Assembly (NCBI GenBank): GCA_947630075.1
Contig: CANRGF010000057.1
Location: forward strand, 1 to 6,406
Length of the DNA stretch: 6,406 nucleotides
Reading direction: 5' to 3'
Source of the DNA: an uncultured Clostridia bacterium
GTDB taxonomy: Bacteria > Bacillota > Clostridia > Christensenellales > UBA1242
Position 1 is the stretch's first letter. Every line of letters starts with the position of its first letter. The notes beneath the pieces are model-generated. The model searched no databases. It saw only the letters and a list, made by a program, of their open reading frames with translations, and was not told where the DNA came from. Made by a program: the position numbers and the translations under genes. Shown here one piece after another: positions 1 through 5,197 of the stretch.

Positions 1-1063
1 TTACGACATTACTGTTATCCGACATAATGGCAATTTTATTGTCCGGCCTAACAGTGAACGAAACATTTTCAAACAAGCCCTTTTTTGTTAGGTTTTTAAC
101 CATAAGGATGTCGTTGCCTATGCGCTGGTCGAACTTAAAGTCGATATACGGATATTTTCTGCTGGACGGCTTAATATCCTCAATTGTTAGGCGTTCCAAT
201 TCCTTTTTTCTGCTTGTGGCTTGCCTAGATTTCGAAGCATTTGCCGAAAAGCGCGCAATAAATTCTTGCAATTCTTTGGCGCGTTGTTCAGCCTTTTTGT
301 TTTGCTCTTTTTGCTGCTTTAAGGCAAGTTGGCTGGACTCGTACCAAAAATCATAATTGCCTAAATATAGGTTGATTTTGCCATAGTCAATGTCACAAAT
401 ATGAGTGCAAACCTTATTTAAAAAGTGGCGGTTGTGGCTGACAATTATAATTGTATTTTCAAAATTTAAAATGAAATTTTCTAGCCATCTAATTGTTTTG
501 ACATCAAGATTATTTGTTGGCTCATCTAAAATTAAATTGTCTGGATTGGAAAATAGCGCTTGCGCGAGCAAAACTTTCACTTTAATTTTGCTATCAACAT
601 TTGCCATTAGCTCACCATGCAACTCTTTTGGAATATCTAGCGAATTGAGCAGATTTTCGGCATCACTTTCCGCGTCCCAACCATTAAGCTCCATAAATTC
701 TGCCTCTAACTCACCCAATTTAACGCCGTCTTCCTCAGTGAAATCGGCCTTTTGATAATACATCTCTTTTTCGTCCATAATCTCAACGAGGCGCTTATGC
801 CCCATTAAAACTGTGCGAAGCACTGTGAACTCATTATACTTTTCCTGATTTTGCTCTAAGACGGATAGCCTCTCTTTCGCTGGAATTATCACCTCGCCTT
901 TATTTGGCTCTAAATCGCCAGACAAAACTCGCATAAAGGTGGATTTGCCCGCCCCATTTGCGCCTATCACGCCATAGCAATTGCCTTTTGTGAATTTTAA
1001 ATTTACTTCGTCAAAAAGTTTCCTGCTCCCAAACTGCACTGCAACATTATTAACTGTTATCAT
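1..1063 (-). CDS. ykpA: ABC-F family ATPase, YkpA/YbiT type (3' part beyond left edge)
   Basis: Soluble twin-cassette ABC-F ATPase. Members act on ribosomes rather than in membrane transport; the exact role of the YkpA/YbiT branch is unsettled. I translated 354 codons from ATG 1063 with no stop; the gene runs off the left edge, since family members are about 530-540 residues. Cassette 1 has Walker A GANGAGKST (residues 34-42), a Q-loop near Gln71, Walker B with DEPTNNLD (180-187) and H-loop His210. The signature is VDSKIKVKV (156-164), not LSGGQ, which fits this branch. The linker holds the branch-typical stretch FIARFSANASKSRQATSRKK (268-287). Cassette 2 starts near 316. SHNRHF replaces the usual SHDRHF, and the visible second P-loop (346-354) lacks the usual glycines. 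AGGAG at 1068-1072 supports the start. It has its own promoter downstream of the PAP2 gene. No antibiotic-resistance-type expanded linker is visible. Confidence 0.93.
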   Translation of the reverse strand, partial: MITVNNVAVQFGSRKLFDEVNLKFTKGNCYGVIGANGAGKSTFMRVLSGDLEPNKGEVIIPAKERLSVLEQNQEKYNEFTVLRTVLMGHKRLVEIMDEKEMYYQKADFTEEDGVKLGELEAEFMELNGWDAESDAENLLNSLDIPKELHGELMANVDSKIKVKVLLAQALFSNPDNLILDEPTNNLDVKTIRWLENFILNFENTIIIVSHNRHFLNKVCTHICDIDYGKINLYLGNYDFWYESSQLALKQQKEQNKKAEQRAKELQEFIARFSANASKSRQATSRKKELERLTIEDIKPSSRKYPYIDFKFDQRIGNDILMVKNLTKKGLFENVSFTVRPDNKIAIMSDNSNVV

Positions 1064-1090
1064 AACTCTCCTTTGATTTTTGTTTCGCTA

Positions 1091-1119
1091 AATATAACAC
1101 AAAAAATTATATTTTGCAA
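1091..1119 (-). promoter_or_regulatory. Candidate sigma-A promoter of the ABC-F gene
   Basis: Read on the minus strand, TTGCAA (1114-1119) is followed after 17 bases by TATATT (1091-1096), with TG one base upstream of the -10 (extended -10). Transcription would start near 1084, giving a leader of about 20 bases that includes AGGAG at 1068-1072. The element begins five bases past the PAP2 stop and I see no GC-rich terminator between the genes, so readthrough from the upstream operon may add to expression. Confidence 0.6.
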
Positions 1120-1123
1120 TAGA

Positions 1124-1771
1124 TTAATTAGTTTTTTTATCTCGCTTTTTTAAAACAAATTTTATATAAATTATGCTAGATAAAATCGTGATTGCCCAGC
1201 CAAGAGTCAGCCCCGCCAAAATATCCGAAGGGAAATGAACACCGAGATAAATCCTTGTGAAGCCGACAAATATTGGCAATATGATGAATATAGCCATCAA
1301 GGTGAATTTTAGCGGCTTATTTTTAACTCTCATTGCAAGCAAGGCGGCAAAAGCTCCAAAGAGCGCGGCAGAGAGCGCAGCATGAGCAGATGGAAAACTA
1401 AACCCAACCTCATCAATTAGCATAAACCCAACCGGGCGCGCGCGGCGAACAATATATTTAATTATCGTGCATATCACTGCCACTATGGCGAAATTAAATA
1501 GCGCAAAAAATCCATCTTTTTTATTTTTATATATGAGCAAAAAAATTAAGGATATCACCCCGAGCACGACCGCCGAGCCGAGATGAGTCAACACCTTAAA
1601 TAATTTTGTGAGCGCGCTTGGCCTATGGCGCGAAACAAATGGCAAAAAATTATCAATCTTGAAATTATGCTTTGACATCACCAAAATTGCCACGCACAAA
1701 AACGCTAAAAAGAGCATAGCCATTAAAACATATAAAATTATCTCTGACATTAATTTATTTTTATTTTCCAT
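1124..1771 (-). CDS. PAP2-superfamily membrane phosphatase
   Basis: Integral membrane phosphatase of the PAP2 (type 2 phosphatidic acid phosphatase) superfamily, 215 residues. All three catalytic motifs are present: K-x6-RP (K105, R112, P113), PSAH (127-130, the third position being Ala rather than the more usual Gly), and TR-x5-H-x3-D (R173, H179, D183), with Thr for the usual Ser in the last. About six membrane segments can be seen, near residues 10-32, 65-81, 88-104, 131-147, 155-171 and 186-206, and the tail is basic. Bacterial members of this size dephosphorylate undecaprenyl diphosphate (BcrC-like) or phosphatidylglycerophosphate and related lipids; the sequence does not decide between them. 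The start is supported by AAGGA seven bases upstream. It begins 11 bases after the nrdR stop and is probably cotranscribed with it. No functional link to NrdR is evident. Confidence 0.92.
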   Translation of the reverse strand: MENKNKLMSEIILYVLMAMLFLAFLCVAILVMSKHNFKIDNFLPFVSRHRPSALTKLFKVLTHLGSAVVLGVISLIFLLIYKNKKDGFFALFNFAIVAVICTIIKYIVRRARPVGFMLIDEVGFSFPSAHAALSAALFGAFAALLAMRVKNKPLKFTLMAIFIILPIFVGFTRIYLGVHFPSDILAGLTLGWAITILSSIIYIKFVLKKRDKKTN

Positions 1772-1782
1772 ATCGTTTCCTT

Positions 1783-2217
1783 TTATCTATTAATAAATCT
1801 TCTCACGCCGTCAAAACTGTTGCAATCAGTGTGCTGCGTAAAATAAACCAAGCAAGCCATAGCACTTAATTCAAGCAAAACATCGATGGCTATGCGCACA
1901 ATATCTTGCGTGGAAATCTCTTGCTTTTGAAGAGCAAAAAGTTGATTTTCAATTTTTGACACAATTTCGTCAACTGACGATTCAATATCCGTGCAGTATG
2001 TGGCATGACGAATGCTATCACGCAATTTTTCCACCTTAAATGGCTCACGCATATTATCCACATTCGTAACCACCATAGGATTATTTTCAACCGTTTCATA
2101 AGTGGTGAAACGCTTGCCACATTTCAAGCACTCCCTGCGCCTACGGATGGAACTATCTTTTAAATATCTGCTATCCACAACCTTACTTTCGCTATTTCCA
2201 CAAAATATACATTTCAT
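1783..2217 (-). CDS. nrdR: NrdR-family transcriptional repressor with divergent ATP-cone
   Basis: NrdR represses ribonucleotide reductase operons by binding NrdR boxes through a zinc ribbon and sensing ATP/dATP through an ATP-cone. The 144-residue length is close to the usual 150 or so. The zinc ribbon is intact: Cys3, Cys6, Cys30 and Cys33, with VVDSR (13-17), IRRRREC (24-30) and RFTTYE (36-41). The ATP-cone (about 47-130) is recognisable from REPF (57-60), EKLRDSIRHA and the spacing of helices, but several family hallmarks are absent: the V-x-K nucleotide motif, the KRPVS stretch, and the C-terminal LDEVAYVRFASVY block, here read as LSAMACLVYFTQHT. The reading frame is open throughout. AGGAG at 2224-2228 precedes the ATG. 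It has its own promoter and appears to head an operon with the PAP2 gene. No ribonucleotide reductase gene lies in this window. Confidence 0.93.
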   Translation of the reverse strand: MKCIFCGNSESKVVDSRYLKDSSIRRRRECLKCGKRFTTYETVENNPMVVTNVDNMREPFKVEKLRDSIRHATYCTDIESSVDEIVSKIENQLFALQKQEISTQDIVRIAIDVLLELSAMACLVYFTQHTDCNSFDGVRRFINR

Positions 2218-2234
2218 AACTAACTCCTAACACT

Positions 2235-2263
2235 ATTATTGCACAAATTAAAAATTTTTACAA
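2235..2263 (-). promoter_or_regulatory. Candidate promoter of nrdR
   Basis: On the minus strand, TTGTAA (2258-2263) is separated by 17 bases from AATAAT (2235-2240), which carries an extended -10 TG one base upstream. Because ylmC is closed by a terminator, nrdR needs a promoter here. The predicted start near 2228 almost coincides with AGGAG at 2224-2228, so the leader would be only about 11 bases. The rest of the gap (2264-2360) is AT-rich; I see no riboswitch, small gene or clear NrdR box in it. Confidence 0.6.
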
Positions 2264-2360
2264 ACATTTTTATGGGATATTTCAAATTTTATAAAACAAA
2301 TTAATCAAAATGTTGTGTTTTAGAAGGGTCAATCGCCTATATATGGATTTTTACACGGCA

Positions 2361-2395
2361 TTAACAAAAATAAAAAAATAGGCTTAAAGCCTATT
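2361..2395 (-). terminator. Intrinsic terminator after ylmC
   Basis: Read on the minus strand, AATAGGC (revcomp of 2389-2395) pairs with GCCTATT (revcomp of 2377-2383) around a five-base loop whose ends can also pair. A T-rich tract follows (TTTTTTATTTTTG, ending near 2363). The hairpin starts two bases after the ylmC stop codon. The plus strand has no T-run after the right arm, so it is directional. It separates ylmC from nrdR transcriptionally. Confidence 0.85.
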
Positions 2396-2396
2396 A

Positions 2397-2717
2397 TTAA
2401 TAAGGGACTTGTTTGTTTTCAAGCGCAATCACATTTGGCTGTTTGCGTTTTGGAGATGGTGGTGGTGGATTTTCGTTCACATAAAGTTCCACCAAAATCA
2501 CATCAACCCCAATTTTACACACGCAATTAAAGGGAATAAAAAGGTCTTTATTGCCCTTAAACATACCCCAAAAGCCCGTGTTTGGCTGAGGGACAATAAA
2601 GCCAAGTGCATTTGCCGTTACAACATCAAAAATAATGTCTGTGATATGCCCCAGACATTTGCCGTCCACTGTGTTGATGACTTGCTTCCGCCTTAGTTCT
2701 AGGAACGACGCTTCCAT
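2397..2717 (-). CDS. ylmC: PRC-barrel protein, YlmC/YmxH family
   Basis: Small PRC-barrel domain protein of the YlmC/YmxH family, often annotated as sporulation-related in Firmicutes although its molecular function is not established. Residues about 5-80 fit the family: VINTVDGKCLGHITDIIFD (13-31), then LGFIVPQ (38-44), GFWGMFKGNKDLFIPF (48-63) and a closing CKIGVDVILVELY (67-79). Residues 81-106 form an extra polar tail with four consecutive prolines and a basic patch (PPPPSPKRK, 84-92), making it longer than the usual 80-90 residues. The ATG at 2717 matches the family N-terminus, yet no Shine-Dalgarno sequence precedes it, unlike the other complete genes here. In clostridia ylmC is commonly found next to nrdR, as here, often after sigE-sigG, which are absent from this window. 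The protein sequence does not show whether the organism sporulates. Confidence 0.88.
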   Translation of the reverse strand: MEASFLELRRKQVINTVDGKCLGHITDIIFDVVTANALGFIVPQPNTGFWGMFKGNKDLFIPFNCVCKIGVDVILVELYVNENPPPPSPKRKQPNVIALENKQVPY

Positions 2718-2724
2718 ATTGTAA

Positions 2725-2754
2725 AATATGAAAGAATTTGTAAAAAGTTGTCAA
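2725..2754 (-). promoter_or_regulatory. Candidate promoter of ylmC with perfect -35
   Basis: A consensus TTGACA (minus strand, 2749-2754) is followed after 18 bases by CATATT (2725-2730), a four-of-six -10. Initiation about seven bases further on would fall at or next to the ylmC ATG at 2717, implying a leaderless or nearly leaderless message. The -35 lies in the loop and inner stem of an inverted repeat. The weak -10 keeps confidence moderate. Confidence 0.4.
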
Positions 2755-2767
2755 ACTTTTTGAAATT
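2735..2767. repeat. AT-rich inverted repeat between topoisomerase A gene and ylmC
   Basis: AAAAAGTT (2742-2749) and AACTTTTT (2754-2761) form a perfect 8-bp inverted repeat around the four-base loop GTCA. It extends outward through AATTT (2735-2739) and AAATT (2763-2767) across a small asymmetric bulge. It starts about ten bases past the topoisomerase stop and both strands end the inner arm in five Ts, so it could be a weak bidirectional terminator. Because it surrounds the ylmC -35 it could instead be an operator. The sequence does not decide. Confidence 0.55.
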
Positions 2768-2776
2768 TAAGTTTTA

Positions 2777-5197
2777 TTAATTTAGATATAATCCCACTTC
2801 TTTAAGGGCAATCTTAGACTTTTTGATGAGCGGTTTGCAAGCGCTTGTGCGAGATTGGATTGGAATGTCGTTTGTGTCCACCGTTTGAATTTCGCCGTTT
2901 TTATCGCACAGCACCACTTCGCCCGTAACTATTGGCGAAATAATTGCAAAGATTTTTTCTTTGCCAACGATTAGTTTTAAGCCCTTTCGATTTCTTGCTC
3001 CGACAGGAATTTCATTCAAACTAAATTTCTTAGCGCACGCATCAGGCGTTACAACCAACACCCTATCTAGTGTGCTAACCTGACTTGCGAAAATCACTTT
3101 GGCTTTTTCGTTTAGGCTCATGCCGATAACACCGCCACTATTGCGCTTGGTTAGTGGCACAGAGGCATATTCCACATTAACAGCCATGCCATCATCCGCC
3201 ACCATTAAAATTGACGGCGTGTTGTCATTCACTTGAACGGACACAAGACGGTCAAAATCTTTCAATTTAAGCGCAAGGCTGCCCGACTTCAACCCATCAT
3301 ATTCGCTCGTTTCTATGCGCTTAATATAGCCATCTTGCGTGAGCATAATTAATTCTTTTGCTTCTTTCAATTCGTTTTCGTCAAATAGAGCCACAATCTT
3401 CTCTTTGGTTTCTGCATGAGCAATTTGACTAAATGCCGTGCCCTTTGTGTTGAACTTGGCATTTGGAATTTCGCGAACTGCCACGCGGAAGAAATTGCCA
3501 AAATTGGTGAACGCACAAACCGAACTGTTCATGCTTGTGTGCACGATTGTTTTATGCAGGGCATTGATGTTGTCGTATTTATAATTTGCGCTTGCGTTTT
3601 GAATTTGCTTAATATCTAATGTTTTTAACCTCATGCCATCGTTTGTGAGCGCAACGGCACACTCTGTGTCGAGCAATTTTTCGATTGGAGTGATGTCATA
3701 AGTTTCAAACGATTTGACGATTTTGGTTTTTCTTGGTGTGGCATATTTGGTTTTTATTTCAAGCAATTCTTTCTTTATAACTTCATATTGCTTATCTTTG
3801 CTATTCAAAATAGCTGTCAATTCTTTGATTAATTTTTTTAGGTCGGCAAGTTCTTGCTGCAATTTCTCTGTTTCTAGGCTGGTCAATCTGCTTAGGCGCA
3901 TATCTAAGATTGCCTGAGTTTGAATGTCCGTTAGATTAAAACGCTGCATTAACTTGATTTTTGCATCTTGAGTGGATTTGGAAGTTTTGATTATCTTCAC
4001 CACTTCATCAATATTTTTTATTGCAATGCACAAGCCTTCCACAATGTGAGCGCGTGCCCTAGCCTTTTCCAAATCAAATTTGGTGCGGCGGACAATCACA
4101 TCCAACTGAAACTTAATGTAATAATTAATATAATCTAGCAAACCTAACTGCTTAGGGCTGCCATCTGCAATTGCAACCACATTATAGTTGAAATTGAGTT
4201 GCATATCTGTGTGTTTCAACAAAAGCGCGATGATATTATCCACATCAGCGTCTTTTTTCACTTGAATTACGGCGCGCATGCCGGTTTTATCACTTTCGTC
4301 TTGAATTGCGGAAATATCGGCAAGTTCGTCTTTCAATTTGTCTTTAAGGTCGCTAATCGACTTTAAAAATTCCGCCTTGTTCACCTGATATGGCAGTTCT
4401 GTGATGACGATGTTGGTCTTGCCATTTTTGTCATCTTCCGTGTGGAAAACTGCACGCATCATAACCTTGCCACGACCAGTTGTGTAGGCTTCGACCATAT
4501 CATTTGACGCACAAACCATGCCGCCCGTTGGAAAATCTGGACCCTTGACAATTTTTAACATATCATGAAGTGTGATATTTGGATTTTCAATAAAAGCAAC
4601 GCAACCATCAATCATTTCGCCCAAGTTGTGAGTTGGGATGTTGGTTGCCAAGCCAACCGCTATGCCAGACGCTCCATTAACAAATAAGTTTGGAAAGCGG
4701 CCGGTCATATAATCAGGCTCTTTTAATGTGTCATCAAAGTTGAAACTAAAAGAGACTGTGTCCTTATCCAAATCTCTCATCAGTTCAAGCGCAAGCGGGG
4801 TTAGGCGAACTTCAGTGTATCGCATTGCGGCTGGTGGGTCGCCATCAATAGAGCCGAAATTGCCGTGCCCTTCCACCAAGCGCTCACCCATAACGAAATC
4901 TTGTGCCATTCTCACCATTGCGCCATAAACCGAACTATCGCCGTGAGGATGAAATTTGCCGAGTGTGTCGCCCACTATACGCGCAGATTTTTTAAAAGGT
5001 TTATCTGGCGTGATGCCCAATTCAAACATATCAAATAAAATGCGGCGTTGAACGGGCTTTAAGCCGTCTTCCACACGCGGAAGCGCTCTATCCATGATGA
5101 CATATTCACTATATGGCAACATGGAAATGGACATGATTTCTTCAACTGTTTTTTCATACATATTGCCTGTGGTTTGCTCTATTTTTTTCTCTCTCAT
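2777..5197 (-). CDS. gyrA/parC: Type IIA DNA topoisomerase subunit A (GyrA/ParC family, no GyrA box)
   Basis: DNA breakage-reunion subunit of gyrase or topoisomerase IV, 806 residues, within the family's normal range. The winged-helix/tower core includes the QRDR segment KSARIVGD (70-77) and HPHGDSSVYG (83-92), the active-site Arg126-Tyr127 in AAMRYTE (Tyr127 attacks DNA), the intercalating Ile179 in NGASGIAVG, and a coiled-coil exit gate at about 370-485. The C-terminal part (about 511-806) shows six blade-like repeats of the beta-pinwheel. Two points are unusual: Gly92 occupies the acidic position (Asp87 in E. coli GyrA), and no QRRGGKG-like GyrA box is seen in blade 1 (about 531-545). Without the box the enzyme is expected to act as a topoisomerase IV, but its B partner is GyrB-like, so the gyrA/parC choice is open. 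ATG 5197 overlaps the B stop as TAATG, with GAGG seven bases upstream, suggesting coupled translation; a second ATG at codon 13 has no good ribosome site. It ends in tandem TAA TAA. Confidence 0.96.
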   Translation of the reverse strand: MREKKIEQTTGNMYEKTVEEIMSISMLPYSEYVIMDRALPRVEDGLKPVQRRILFDMFELGITPDKPFKKSARIVGDTLGKFHPHGDSSVYGAMVRMAQDFVMGERLVEGHGNFGSIDGDPPAAMRYTEVRLTPLALELMRDLDKDTVSFSFNFDDTLKEPDYMTGRFPNLFVNGASGIAVGLATNIPTHNLGEMIDGCVAFIENPNITLHDMLKIVKGPDFPTGGMVCASNDMVEAYTTGRGKVMMRAVFHTEDDKNGKTNIVITELPYQVNKAEFLKSISDLKDKLKDELADISAIQDESDKTGMRAVIQVKKDADVDNIIALLLKHTDMQLNFNYNVVAIADGSPKQLGLLDYINYYIKFQLDVIVRRTKFDLEKARARAHIVEGLCIAIKNIDEVVKIIKTSKSTQDAKIKLMQRFNLTDIQTQAILDMRLSRLTSLETEKLQQELADLKKLIKELTAILNSKDKQYEVIKKELLEIKTKYATPRKTKIVKSFETYDITPIEKLLDTECAVALTNDGMRLKTLDIKQIQNASANYKYDNINALHKTIVHTSMNSSVCAFTNFGNFFRVAVREIPNAKFNTKGTAFSQIAHAETKEKIVALFDENELKEAKELIMLTQDGYIKRIETSEYDGLKSGSLALKLKDFDRLVSVQVNDNTPSILMVADDGMAVNVEYASVPLTKRNSGGVIGMSLNEKAKVIFASQVSTLDRVLVVTPDACAKKFSLNEIPVGARNRKGLKLIVGKEKIFAIISPIVTGEVVLCDKNGEIQTVDTNDIPIQSRTSACKPLIKKSKIALKEVGLYLN

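Noticed and set aside
27..755. Two open plus-strand frames (27-356 and 405-755)
   Set aside because: They lie wholly antisense to the ABC-F gene, whose frame carries recognisable motifs throughout, and their translations resemble no family I know.
1432..1447. GC-rich alternating CG patch in AT-rich surroundings
   Set aside because: It encodes the Arg-rich first PAP2 motif (RRARP) with CGC/GCG codons, so protein constraint explains it.
1783..1880. Possible frameshift explaining the odd NrdR C-terminus
   Set aside because: I read all three minus-strand frames here; neither alternative restores the LDEVAYVRFASVY block and one stops quickly, so substitution is the simpler reading.
1890..2120. 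Minus-strand frame of 76 codons inside nrdR
   Set aside because: Shadow of nrdR in another frame, with no family resemblance.
2264..2360. Possible riboswitch or small RNA between ylmC and nrdR
   Set aside because: The stretch is AT-rich with no GC-containing stems or known aptamer core; only ten-codon frames are present.
2409..2696. Plus-strand open frame of 95 codons with a Trp-rich start
   Set aside because: It is the complement of ylmC; the Trp run mirrors the CCA proline codons. I see no ribosome site or recognisable domain.
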